From Pseudomonas sp. UBA4617 (GTDB lineage Bacteria > Pseudomonadota > Gammaproteobacteria > Pseudomonadales > Pseudomonadaceae), in the NCBI RefSeq assembly GCF_002386445.1, contig NZ_DGIR01000039.1, positions 53,190-117,189 on the forward strand: a stretch of DNA of 64,000 bases. The letters are read 5' to 3'. Position numbers and translations under genes: made by a program. Position 1 is the stretch's first letter. Each line of letters starts with the position of its first letter. Under the pieces are notes generated by a model. That model worked only from the letters and a program-made list of their open reading frames with translations. It was not told where the DNA came from and did not search any database. Positions 53,697 to 61,221 of the stretch are shown here, piece by piece.

Positions 53697-54741
53697 TTCG
53701 GCCTTCGTCTTCGCTGCGCAGGTCGACGGTGGCGGTCACCGACATGCCCGGGCGGATGTGCCCGTGCAGCGGGTTGTCGGCGCGGAAGGTCAGCTTGACC
53801 GGAATGCGTTGCACCACCTTGGTGAAGTTGCCGGTGGCATTGTCGGGCGGCAACAGGCTGAACTGGGCGCCTGAGGCGGCGAACAGGCTGTCGACCCGGC
53901 CTTCGATCGGTGTGTCGGGATAGCTGTCGAACAACAGTTCGGCGCGTTGCCCGGGCTGCATGCGGCCGATCTGGGTTTCCTTGAAATTGGCCTGCACCCA
54001 GATGTCTTCGTCCGGCACGATCGACAGCAGGTAGGCACCGGCCTGCACCACCTGGCCGTCACGTGCATTGCGCTGGCCAATGGTGCCACTGATCGGCGCG
54101 CGTATTTCACAGCGGGTCAGGTTCAGTTCGGCCTGGGCCAGGTCGGCGCGGGCATTGGCGATTTGCGCATCGAGGCGCTTGAGTTCAGCGCTCAGCGCGT
54201 TGACCTGCTGGCGCTGGCTTTGCAGGTCGGCGCGGGCCTTGTCGACCTGCGAGCCGGCGACATGGCTGTCGGCCGACAACGTGGTGACCCGTTCCTCCGA
54301 GACGAAGCCCGGCTTGCGCAGCTTCTCGGCGCGGCTCAGGTCCAGGCGCGAGCGGTCGAAGGTGGCCTGGCTTGCCGCCACCTGGGCCAGGCCTGCGGCA
54401 ATCAGGCTGGCCTGCTGGGTGAGGCGGCTTTCTGCCTGCAGCTGTTCGGCCTCGCGGGTGGCCAGGGCGGCGCGAGCACGTTGCACGGCAAGTTCGAAGT
54501 CGGCAGCCTCCAGGCGCACCAGCAGGTCACCCTTGTTCACGTGCTGGTTGTCCTCGACCGCGACGGCATCGATACGCGCGCCCAACTGGCTGGAGATGCG
54601 CGTGATCTCGCCCTGCACGTAGGCGTTGTCGGTGCTTTCGTAGAAGCGCCCCTTGAAGTACCAGTGGCCCAGGAAGGCGAGGGCAACGGTCGCCACCAGG
54701 ATGAAGAAGGCCAGCAGGCGACGTTTGAGTTGGGCAGGCAT
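53686..54741 (-). CDS. HlyD/EmrA-type membrane fusion protein
   Basis: 351 residues from ATG 54741 (MPAQLKRRLLAFFILV). The start is uncertain, since no clear ribosome site exists and another ATG lies at 54786. One transmembrane helix (about 8-28), then the biotinyl-lipoyl halves around YVQGEITRISSQLGARI and IRAPISGTIGQRNARDG, separated by a long alpha-hairpin coiled coil (about 75-190). The beta-barrel with IWVQANFKETQIGRMQPGQ follows. It links the pump to the outer membrane. Confidence 0.9.
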   Translation of the reverse strand: MPAQLKRRLLAFFILVATVALAFLGHWYFKGRFYESTDNAYVQGEITRISSQLGARIDAVAVEDNQHVNKGDLLVRLEAADFELAVQRARAALATREAEQLQAESRLTQQASLIAAGLAQVAASQATFDRSRLDLSRAEKLRKPGFVSEERVTTLSADSHVAGSQVDKARADLQSQRQQVNALSAELKRLDAQIANARADLAQAELNLTRCEIRAPISGTIGQRNARDGQVVQAGAYLLSIVPDEDIWVQANFKETQIGRMQPGQRAELLFDSYPDTPIEGRVDSLFAASGAQFSLLPPDNATGNFTKVVQRIPVKLTFRADNPLHGHIRPGMSVTATVDLRSEDEGRNGR

Positions 54742-54885
54742 GGGCACTATCGTTCGGGAAAATGTAAACAAATTTAACAGCGGCATGGTGGCTATCGACA
54801 AGTGTCGTTCGCGCCATTGCTGGAGCCCGGTGCCTGCCTCCTGCTAACATCCCGCCTTTGTTTCATCTTTCGTTCGAGACCTTCC

Positions 54886-56367
54886 ATGACCACCGTACGC
54901 ACGCGTATCGCGCCATCGCCCACCGGCGACCCCCATGTCGGCACTGCCTACATCGCCCTGTTCAACTACTGCTTTGCCAAGCAGCACGGCGGTGAGTTCA
55001 TCCTGCGCATCGAAGACACCGACCAGCTGCGCTCCACGCGCGAGTCGGAACAGCAGATCTTCGATGCCCTGCGCTGGCTCGGCATCGAATGGAACGAAGG
55101 CCCGGACGTCGGCGGCCCGCACGGCCCGTACCGGCAGAGCGAGCGCGGCGAGATCTACGCGAAATATGCCAAGCAACTGGTTGACGCAGGCCATGCCTTC
55201 TATTGCTTCTGCACCGCCGAAGAGCTGGAGCAGATGCGTGCCGAACAGCAGGCTCGTGGCGAAACCCCGCGCTACGATGGCCGCGCGCTGTTGATGAGCG
55301 CCGAGGAAGTGCAGCGTCGCCTGGACGCTGGCGAGCCGCACGTGATCCGCATGAAGGTGCCGAGCGAAGGCGTGTGCGTGGTCCCGGACATGCTGCGTGG
55401 CGATGTAGAGATCCCTTGGGACCGCATGGACATGCAGGTGCTGATGAAGAACGACGGCCTGCCGACGTACTTCCTGGCCAACGTGGTCGACGACCATCTG
55501 ATGGGCATCACCCACGTGCTGCGCGGCGAAGAGTGGCTGCCATCGGCGCCCAAGCTGATCAAGCTGTACGAATACTTCGGCTGGGAGCAGCCCAAGCTGT
55601 GCTACATGCCGCTGCTGCGTAACCCGGACAAGTCCAAGCTGTCCAAGCGCAAGAACCCGACTTCGGTGACCTTCTACGAGCGCATGGGCTTCATGCCCGA
55701 GGCGATGCTCAACTATCTGGGCCGCATGGGCTGGTCGATGCCGGACGAGCGCGAGAAGTTCTCGCTGGCGGAGATGGTCGAACACTTCGACCTGTCGCGT
55801 ATTTCGCTGGGTGGCCCGATCTTCGACATCGAGAAGCTGTCCTGGCTGAACGGCCAGTGGCTGCGCGAGCTGCCAGTCGAAGAGTTCGCCGCGCGCCTGC
55901 AGAAGTGGGCGTTCAACAGCGACTACATGATGAAGATTGCCCCGCACGTGCAGGGCCGGGTGGAAACCTTCAGCCAGGTTGCCCCGCTGGGCGGGTTCTT
56001 CTTCGAAGGTGCGCTGAAGCTCGACGCCAAACTGTTCGAAAGCAAGAAACTGTCGGCCGACCAGGTGCGCCAGGTGATCCAGCTGATCCTGTGGAAGCTC
56101 GAAAGCCTGCGCCAATGGGAAAAGGAGCGCATCACCGGTTGCATCCAGGCGGTAGTCGACGCGCTGGAACTGAAGCTGCGTGACGCCATGCCGCTGATGT
56201 TCGCCGCCATCACCGGCCAGGCCAGCTCGGTGTCGGTGCTCGATGCCATGGAAATCCTTGGCCCGGACCTGACCCGCTACCGCCTGCGCCAGGCCCTGGA
56301 CCTGCTGGGTGGCGTGTCGAAGAAAGAAAACAAGGAATGGGAAAAGCTTCTGGCGTCCATCGCCTGA
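54886..56367 (+). CDS. gltX: Glutamyl-tRNA synthetase
   Basis: 493 residues from ATG 54886 (MTTVRTRIAPSPTGDPHVGT). The HIGH-type motif is PHVGT (16-20) and the KMSKS-type motif KLSKRKNP is near residue 247. The C-terminal anticodon-binding part is helical. It is immediately upstream of the tRNA(Ala)-tRNA(Glu) operon, as in many pseudomonads, placing the enzyme next to its own tRNA substrate. Confidence 0.97.
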   Translation: MTTVRTRIAPSPTGDPHVGTAYIALFNYCFAKQHGGEFILRIEDTDQLRSTRESEQQIFDALRWLGIEWNEGPDVGGPHGPYRQSERGEIYAKYAKQLVDAGHAFYCFCTAEELEQMRAEQQARGETPRYDGRALLMSAEEVQRRLDAGEPHVIRMKVPSEGVCVVPDMLRGDVEIPWDRMDMQVLMKNDGLPTYFLANVVDDHLMGITHVLRGEEWLPSAPKLIKLYEYFGWEQPKLCYMPLLRNPDKSKLSKRKNPTSVTFYERMGFMPEAMLNYLGRMGWSMPDEREKFSLAEMVEHFDLSRISLGGPIFDIEKLSWLNGQWLRELPVEEFAARLQKWAFNSDYMMKIAPHVQGRVETFSQVAPLGGFFFEGALKLDAKLFESKKLSADQVRQVIQLILWKLESLRQWEKERITGCIQAVVDALELKLRDAMPLMFAAITGQASSVSVLDAMEILGPDLTRYRLRQALDLLGGVSKKENKEWEKLLASIA

Positions 56368-56390
56368 GCGCCTTTTGAAGGCACTGGCCG

Positions 56391-56516
56391 AACCCTGTAG
56401 GAGCTCCTTGGGTCGCGAAAGGGCCGCGAAGCGGCCACGGCATTTTTTGCCCTGGCGGCGAAATTCCCGGATCGCTTTGCGGCCCTTTCGCGACACGAGG
56501 CCGCTCCTGCACGGGC
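56391..56516. repeat. BIME: inverted pair of REP elements after gltX
   Basis: A perfect 16-bp inverted repeat (56412-56427 GTCGCGAAAGGGCCGC with 56479-56494) sits inside two REP-like units, one beginning TGTAGGAGCTCC and the other ending CCGCTCCTGCA. It lies 24 bases after gltX, so it may stabilise the gltX mRNA 3' end. Confidence 0.75.
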
Positions 56517-56596
56517 GCGGCGCTTCGATTTACCGGGGTAGGGTGGTAAGTGATTGTTATCTGTGAAAATTTTTTTGAATATTTTGAAAAATTAGT

Positions 56597-56625
56597 TTGA
56601 CAGCCCTGCAATCCGATCTTAATAT
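56597..56625 (+). promoter_or_regulatory. Sigma-70 promoter of the tRNA Ala/Glu operon
   Basis: TTGACA (56597-56602), a 17-bp spacer, TAATAT (56620-56625), preceded by an AT-rich UP-element-like stretch (56565-56595) and followed by a GC-rich discriminator GCGCCCCG. Typical of strong stable-RNA promoters. Confidence 0.88.
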
Positions 56626-56700
56626 GCGCCCCGTCCACAGCGATGAACGAAAACGAAACGCCAGGCACCCAGTCAGCGCTTCGGTTCAGAGCGACATTGT

Positions 56701-56776
56701 GGGGCTATAGCTCAGCTGGGAGAGCGCCTGCATGGCATGCAGGAGGTCAGCGGTTCGATCCCGCTTAGCTCCACCA
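56701..56776 (+). tRNA. tRNA-Ala(GGC), copy 1
   Basis: 76 nt with CCA. Acceptor GGGGCTA/TAGCTCC, anticodon GGC in the loop ATGGCAT. First gene of a six-tRNA operon. Confidence 0.97.
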
Positions 56777-56848
56777 AATTCCGTTTGACAGCCAAGGCTG
56801 TCGAGCAAGATCGGGTCCAGCAGCCGGGTCTTGAAGGTAAGAAGGTTC

Positions 56849-56924
56849 GTCCCCTTCGTCTAGTGGCCTAGGACACCGCCCTTTCACGGCGGTAACAGGG
56901 GTTCGAGTCCCCTAGGGGACGCCA
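56849..56924 (+). tRNA. tRNA-Glu(TTC), copy 3
   Basis: Identical to the Glu copies near 5.9 kb and 6.1 kb; 72 bases after Ala copy 1. Confidence 0.97.
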
Positions 56925-56977
56925 GTTTTGCACAAGCGATGTTTCAGGATGTCGCTGGGCCGAGAGGCTAGAAATCC

Positions 56978-57053
56978 GGGGCTATAGCTCAGCTGGGAGA
57001 GCGCCTGCATGGCATGCAGGAGGTCAGCGGTTCGATCCCGCTTAGCTCCACCA
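56978..57053 (+). tRNA. tRNA-Ala(GGC), copy 2
   Basis: Identical to Ala copy 1. Starts the first of two near-identical tandem units of 255 bases. Confidence 0.97.
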
Positions 57054-57095
57054 TTTATGCCAGGGTCCACGTACGTGGGTCTTCGCGAAGGTTAC

Positions 57096-57171
57096 GTCCC
57101 CTTCGTCTAGTGGCCTAGGACACCGCCCTTTCACGGCGGTAACAGGGGTTCGAGTCCCCTAGGGGACGCCA
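57096..57171 (+). tRNA. tRNA-Glu(TTC), copy 4
   Basis: Identical Glu copy. The 42-base spacer from Ala copy 2 differs from the next unit at only two or three positions. Confidence 0.97.
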
Positions 57172-57195
57172 CTTTTCCTGCGTTTTGCAGGGCTT

Positions 57196-57230
57196 AAAAA
57201 GGCTCGTCGATTATTGATGAGCCTTTTGTT
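57196..57230 (+). terminator. Internal terminator-like hairpin between tRNA units
   Basis: AAAAGGCTC (57197-57205) pairs with GAGCCTTTT (57219-57227), then TGTTT. It lies before the third Ala-Glu unit and is related to the final terminator, so it was duplicated with the unit. Confidence 0.65.
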
Positions 57231-57232
57231 TC

Positions 57233-57308
57233 GGGGCTATAGCTCAGCTGGGAGAGCGCCTGCATGGCATGCAGGAGGTCAGCGGTTCGATCCCGCTTAG
57301 CTCCACCA
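57233..57308 (+). tRNA. tRNA-Ala(GGC), copy 3
   Basis: Identical to the other Ala copies; starts 2-3 bases after the internal hairpin. Confidence 0.97.
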
Positions 57309-57350
57309 TTTATGCCAGGGTCCACGCACGTGGATCTTCGCGAAGGTTAC

Positions 57351-57426
57351 GTCCCCTTCGTCTAGTGGCCTAGGACACCGCCCTTTCACGGCGGTAACAG
57401 GGGTTCGAGTCCCCTAGGGGACGCCA
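57351..57426 (+). tRNA. tRNA-Glu(TTC), copy 5
   Basis: Identical Glu copy; last tRNA of the operon. The window holds five identical tRNA-Glu genes in total. Confidence 0.97.
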
Positions 57427-57452
57427 CTTTTACCCGCGTATTGCGGGACTTT

Positions 57453-57490
57453 TAAGGCTCATTCGCTTATTGAATGGGCCTTTTGTTTTT
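57453..57490 (+). terminator. Terminator of the tRNA Ala/Glu operon
   Basis: AAGGCTCATTC pairs with GAATGGGCCTT (one G-U pair), followed by TTTTGTTTTT. Confidence 0.85.
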
Positions 57491-57536
57491 CTCCCCCCTA
57501 AAAAAAGCCTGGCCGACAAATGGCAGTTGAATCCAC

Positions 57537-57578
57537 TTGCGGAAAAATATGATGAGAATAATATTACGGTCATCATAT
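57537..57578 (+). promoter_or_regulatory. Promoter with palindromic operator for the TetR-hydrolase operon
   Basis: TTGCGG (57537-57542), a 16-bp spacer, TAATAT (57559-57564). A perfect 9-bp inverted repeat, ATATGATGA (57547-57555) and TCATCATAT (57570-57578), flanks the -10 box. This arrangement fits autorepression by the TetR protein encoded next. Confidence 0.72.
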
Positions 57579-57596
57579 CCCATCGGCGAGTCTCTG

Positions 57597-58136
57597 ATGA
57601 GCGACAAGAAAAACAGAACTCGTGAACGCATTCTCGAAGCGGCGCGCAGTGCCTTGATCCAGCATGGCCCGGCTGAGCCCAGCGTCAGCCAGGTGATGGG
57701 GGCGGCAGGGCTGACTGTCGGTGGTTTCTATGCCCATTTCGACAGCAAGGACGAAATGATGCTCGAGGCGTTCCGCCAGTTGCTGGTCGAGCGCCGGGCG
57801 TTGCTGGCCCAGCTCGATCCCGGCCTGGAAGGTGCCGAGCGACGGGCATTGGCCGGCGCCTTCTACCTGTCGCGCAAACATCGCGATGCCGAGGTGCATG
57901 CCTGCCCGTTGCCCAACTCACTGGGCGAAATGCAGCGCCTGCCGGAGGCTTTTCGCGAAGTGCTGGCCGAACACATCGAGTTGATGACAGCCGCCATGGT
58001 CGACCGCCCTGAAGACGCCGACAAGGCCCTGGCCGACCTGGCCCTGATGATAGGCGGCCTGGCCCTGGCCCGTGCCCTGGGCACCAGCGAGCTGTCTGAC
58101 CGCATTCTACGCGCTGCCAAATCGGCGGTGCTCTGA
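57597..58136 (+). CDS. TetR family transcriptional regulator
   Basis: 179 residues from ATG 57597. The HTH reads RTRERILEAARSALIQHGPA, then VSQVMGAAGLTVGGFYAHFDSKDEMMLE (about 8-50). The C-terminal part resembles the TetR_C_33/LmrA-YxaF-like group (HACPLPNSLGEMQRLP). It lies 7 bases before the hydrolase gene. A palindrome overlaps the shared promoter, so it probably represses itself and the hydrolase. Confidence 0.88.
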   Translation: MSDKKNRTRERILEAARSALIQHGPAEPSVSQVMGAAGLTVGGFYAHFDSKDEMMLEAFRQLLVERRALLAQLDPGLEGAERRALAGAFYLSRKHRDAEVHACPLPNSLGEMQRLPEAFREVLAEHIELMTAAMVDRPEDADKALADLALMIGGLALARALGTSELSDRILRAAKSAVL

Positions 58137-58143
58137 CGGGAGC

Positions 58144-58983
58144 ATGGCGATGACGACCCTGAGCTGGATTCGTGGTGTCAATGGCACCTTGGGCCACCTG
58201 GCCCCGGAGCACGTTGCGGGCAAGATGCGCCGTGCATTCATGACCCCCCGCAACCTGCCGCCAAGGCAGTGGGAGCTGCCTGTGCTGGCCAGCGCCGAGC
58301 GCATTACCCTGCGCTTCGGCTTGTCCGCGTTGCGATGGGGCAACGGGCCCACCGTGCTGTTGATGCATGGTTGGGAAGGGCGCCCGAGCCAGTTTGCCGC
58401 CTTGATCGAGACCTTGGTCAAGGCCGGGCACACCGTGGTCTCGCTGGAAGGGCCGGGGCATGGTCGTTCACCTGGCGAGCAGGCGCATGTGGTGCTGTTT
58501 GCCCGGGCATTGCTGGAGGCTGCCGCCGAATTGCCGCCGCTGCGCGCGGTGATTGGCCATTCCATGGGCGGTGCCAGTGTGTTGCTGGCGTTGCAGATGG
58601 GCCTGCGCGCCGAAGCGGCGGTGAGTATCGCTGCGCCGGCGCAACTGCTCGGCGTACTGCGTGGTTTTGCCCATCGCCTGGGGTTGCCTGCACGGGCGCG
58701 GGCCGCGTTCATTCGCCAGGTGGAGCGCGACGTCGGCATGCAGATTGCGCGGCTCGATGTCAGTGGTTATCAGCTGGAGCTGCCGGGGCTGGTGGTGCAT
58801 GCCGCCGATGACGAGCTGGTGCCTGTCAGCGAAGCCCAGGCCATTCACAAGGCCTGGTTCGACAGCCGGCTGTTGCTGCTGGAGGAGGGCGGGCACCAGC
58901 GCGTGCTGGCTGACCCGCGCCTGGGTGAAGCGGTGCTCGAACTGCTGGCCCAGGCAGCTGCGCCAGCGCGGCAAAGTGCTTGA
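58144..58983 (+). CDS. Alpha/beta hydrolase
   Basis: 279 residues from ATG 58144 (or 58150). VLLMHGWEGRPSQF is the oxyanion region, GHSMGGASVLLAL holds the nucleophilic Ser, VVHAADDELVP the Asp, and LEEGGHQRVLAD the His. No signal peptide. It could be an esterase or thioesterase. Its substrate is probably the ligand, or related to the ligand, of the coupled TetR regulator. Confidence 0.88.
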   Translation: MAMTTLSWIRGVNGTLGHLAPEHVAGKMRRAFMTPRNLPPRQWELPVLASAERITLRFGLSALRWGNGPTVLLMHGWEGRPSQFAALIETLVKAGHTVVSLEGPGHGRSPGEQAHVVLFARALLEAAAELPPLRAVIGHSMGGASVLLALQMGLRAEAAVSIAAPAQLLGVLRGFAHRLGLPARARAAFIRQVERDVGMQIARLDVSGYQLELPGLVVHAADDELVPVSEAQAIHKAWFDSRLLLLEEGGHQRVLADPRLGEAVLELLAQAAAPARQSA

Positions 58984-59074
58984 TCGACGCGCCGGGCTCC
59001 GAGGCAGGCACAGAAGCTCTGGACATTCCCCCGCAGGTCGCTGCTAAATCCACTTTTGCGTCAAGGAAGCGAAC

Positions 59075-59509
59075 ATGAGCTGGGACCTGGCAACACCATT
59101 CGTCATCGATCTGCGCGTCGGTGGCGAGGATATCGATGGCCTCGGCCACGCCAACAACGCCGTTTACGTGACCTGGCTGGAGCGCTGCGCCTGGCGCCAC
59201 TCGCAACGCCTGGGCCTGGACCTGGCCGAATACCGCCGGCTGGATCGGGCCATGGCCGTGGTCCGCCACGAGATCGACTATCTGGCCGCCGCCTATGAAG
59301 ACGACGAGTTGCAGCTGGCCACCTGGATCGTCGACTGGGACCAGCGCCTGCGCATGACCCGGCGCTTTCAGCTCAAGCGCCCGCGCGACGGCGTGACCCT
59401 GCTGCGCGCCCAGACCACCTTCGCCTGCATCGAACTCTCCAGTGGCAAGCCCAGGCGCATGCCGGCGGAATTCCTCGACGGTTACGGCCCGGCGCTGATC
59501 GGCGCCTGA
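59075..59509 (+). CDS. Acyl-CoA thioesterase, 4HBT hotdog family
   Basis: 144 residues with an AAGGAAG ribosome site. The motif DIDGLGHANNAVYVTWLERCAW is split around the catalytic region D-x-x-G-H-x-N-N. The remainder (VRHEIDYLAAAYEDDELQLATWI, RAQTTFACIEL) completes a single hotdog fold. It hydrolyses acyl-CoA or acyl-ACP thioesters. It is close to YbgC/FadM-type enzymes; chain specificity unknown. Confidence 0.88.
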   Translation: MSWDLATPFVIDLRVGGEDIDGLGHANNAVYVTWLERCAWRHSQRLGLDLAEYRRLDRAMAVVRHEIDYLAAAYEDDELQLATWIVDWDQRLRMTRRFQLKRPRDGVTLLRAQTTFACIELSSGKPRRMPAEFLDGYGPALIGA

Positions 59510-59560
59510 AACGCCGGCAATCTTTGCTAGACTGCCGGCTTTTTCCGCTGAGACCCCGAC

Positions 59561-60532
59561 ATGCAAATTGCCCTGGCCCCCATGGAGGGGCTGGTCGACA
59601 ACATCCTGCGCGACGTGCTGACCCGCGTCGGCGGTATCGACTGGTGCGTCACCGAGTTCATTCGCGTGTGCGACCGCCTGCTGCCGCCTGCTTCGTTCGA
59701 CAAGCTGGCGCCCGAGTTGCGCAACGGCGCCCGGACTGCCGCCGGGGTACCCATGCGCGTGCAATTGCTGGGCTCCGACCCGGTGTGCCTGGCGGAAAAC
59801 GCCGCGCTGGCGTGCGAGCTGGGGGCGCCGGTGATCGACCTGAACTTCGGTTGCCCGGCCAAGACTGTGAACAAGTCGCGCGGCGGCGCGGTGCTGCTCA
59901 AGGAGCCGGAATTGTTGCACGCCATTGTGCGCGAGGTACGCAGCGCCGTGCCGGCGCATATCCCGGTGACGGCGAAGATGCGCCTGGGCTTCGACAGCCC
60001 CGACGGCGCGCTGGACTGCGCCACCGCTCTGGCCGAGGGGGGGGCGGCGCATCTGGTGGTGCATGCGCGGACCAAGGTCGAAGGTTACAAGCCGCCGGCC
60101 CATTGGGAGTGGGTGGCGCGGGTACAGGATGTGGTCAAGGTGCCGGTGTTCGCCAATGGCGAGATCTGGACCGTGGACGACTGGCGGCGCTGCCGTGAAG
60201 TCAGTGGTGCCGACCACATCATGCTCGGCCGCGGGCTGGTCTCGCGTCCCGACCTTGGCCTGCAGATAGCCGCAGCGTGGGATGGGCGAGAATACCTGCC
60301 GATGGCCTGGAGCGACCTGCTGCCGTTGCTGCGCGAATTCTGGCGCCAGGCCCAGGCCAAGCTGTCGCCGCGTTATGCGCCGGGACGGATGAAGCAGTGG
60401 TTGGCGATGCTGACCCGCAGTTACCCCGAGGCGGTGGTGCTTTTCGCCGAATTGCGTCGGGAAGACGACTGCGCACGTATCAGTCGCCTGCTGGGGGGTG
60501 AAGCGCAAGCGGTGACGGCCTGCGTTGCCTGA
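59561..60532 (+). CDS. dusC: tRNA-dihydrouridine synthase, DusC type
   Basis: 323 residues. The FMN-dependent TIM barrel starts MQIALAPMEGLVDNILRD. Catalytic Cys98 is in DLNFGCPAKTVNKSRGGAV. VHARTKVEGYKPPAHWEWV, FANGEIW and MLGRGLVSRPDLG form the FMN site. In E. coli DusC reduces U16 of tRNA. It follows the thioesterase gene closely; its own sigma-70 -10 may lie at TAGACT (59528-59533). Confidence 0.9.
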   Translation: MQIALAPMEGLVDNILRDVLTRVGGIDWCVTEFIRVCDRLLPPASFDKLAPELRNGARTAAGVPMRVQLLGSDPVCLAENAALACELGAPVIDLNFGCPAKTVNKSRGGAVLLKEPELLHAIVREVRSAVPAHIPVTAKMRLGFDSPDGALDCATALAEGGAAHLVVHARTKVEGYKPPAHWEWVARVQDVVKVPVFANGEIWTVDDWRRCREVSGADHIMLGRGLVSRPDLGLQIAAAWDGREYLPMAWSDLLPLLREFWRQAQAKLSPRYAPGRMKQWLAMLTRSYPEAVVLFAELRREDDCARISRLLGGEAQAVTACVA

Positions 60533-60578
60533 TCCGGCGCTTGCACGGGCACTGATTCAAGATTTTTTTGCTGTGCCT

Positions 60579-60606
60579 CTTGAAAGCCGTTCTCCCGACC
60601 CTATCT
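60579..60606 (+). promoter_or_regulatory. Sigma-32 heat-shock promoter of the small heat shock gene
   Basis: CTTGAAA (60579-60585), a 13-bp spacer, CCCTATCT (60599-60606). It fits the RpoH consensus CTTGAAA-N13-14-CCCCATnT in all but two bases. Confidence 0.85.
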
Positions 60607-60610
60607 CTTG

Positions 60611-60675
60611 AGTACGCGATGCCGAAGTCGGGTCGCGTAGTGACTTTACTTGCTGAATCTCAGGAGTTAATGACC
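60611..60675 (+). promoter_or_regulatory. Short ROSE-type RNA thermometer
   Basis: Two hairpins form in the leader. Hairpin 1 is TACGCGA (60613-60619) with TCGCGTA (60633-60639). Hairpin 2 is ACTTGCTGA (60648-60656) with TCAGGAGT (60660-60667), loop ATC. The second stem locks the AGGAG ribosome site and leaves G60652 bulged opposite it, the mark of ROSE elements. Short ROSE-like thermometers are known upstream of ibpA in Pseudomonas. Confidence 0.85.
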
Positions 60676-61119
60676 ATGAACACTGCTTTCTCTCTCGCTC
60701 CACTGTTCCGCCATTCCGTAGGGTTCGACCGTTTCAACGACCTGTTCGAATCTGCGGCGCGCAACGAGGCCGGTAGCAGCTACCCGCCCTACAACGTGGA
60801 AAAGCATGGCGATGACCAGTACCGCATCGTGGTAGCCGCAGCCGGCTTCCAGGAGCAGGACCTCGATCTGCAGGTCGAGAAAGGTGTCCTGACCGTGTCC
60901 GGTGGCAAGCGCGACAACGGCGCCGAAGAGGTGACCTACCTGCATCAGGGTATTGCGCAACGTGCCTTCAAGCTGTCCTTCCGCCTGGCCGACCATATTG
61001 AAGTCAAGGCTGCCGGCCTGGCCAATGGCCTGCTCAGCATCGACCTGCTGCGCATCGTGCCTGAAGAAGCCAAGGCCAAGCGCATCCCGATCAACGGCGA
61101 ACAGCCAGCGCTGAACTGA
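60676..61119 (+). CDS. ibpA: Small heat shock protein (Hsp20/IbpA)
   Basis: 147 residues from ATG 60676, 9 bases after AGGAG; the in-frame ATG at 60670 is too close to it. N-terminal AFSLAPLFRHSVGFDRFNDLF, alpha-crystallin domain (about 32-125) with YNVEKHGDDQYRIVVAAAGF and the C-terminal KRIPINGE (I-x-I motif). An ATP-independent holdase that protects aggregating proteins in heat stress. Controlled both by sigma-32 and by a leader thermometer. Confidence 0.94.
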   Translation: MNTAFSLAPLFRHSVGFDRFNDLFESAARNEAGSSYPPYNVEKHGDDQYRIVVAAAGFQEQDLDLQVEKGVLTVSGGKRDNGAEEVTYLHQGIAQRAFKLSFRLADHIEVKAAGLANGLLSIDLLRIVPEEAKAKRIPINGEQPALN

Positions 61120-61132
61120 TCGCACCGATGTG

Positions 61133-61167
61133 AAAAAGGGCGCCCCCTTGAGGGTGCCCTTTTTTTG
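61133..61167 (+). terminator. Terminator after ibpA
   Basis: AAAAGGGCGCCC with GGGTGCCCTTTTTTT around a short loop (one G-U pair). It also lies between convergent genes. Confidence 0.9.
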
Positions 61168-61221
61168 TTCCACTGTTGTAAGCCTTGCGCGCAGCGTCGC
61201 GTAGGGGCGGCCATGTCAGTT

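Noticed and set aside
53686..56367. Long antisense frames opposite the EmrA-like and gltX genes
   Set aside because: Both plus/minus partners with real motifs are already assigned, and the shadows have no signature.
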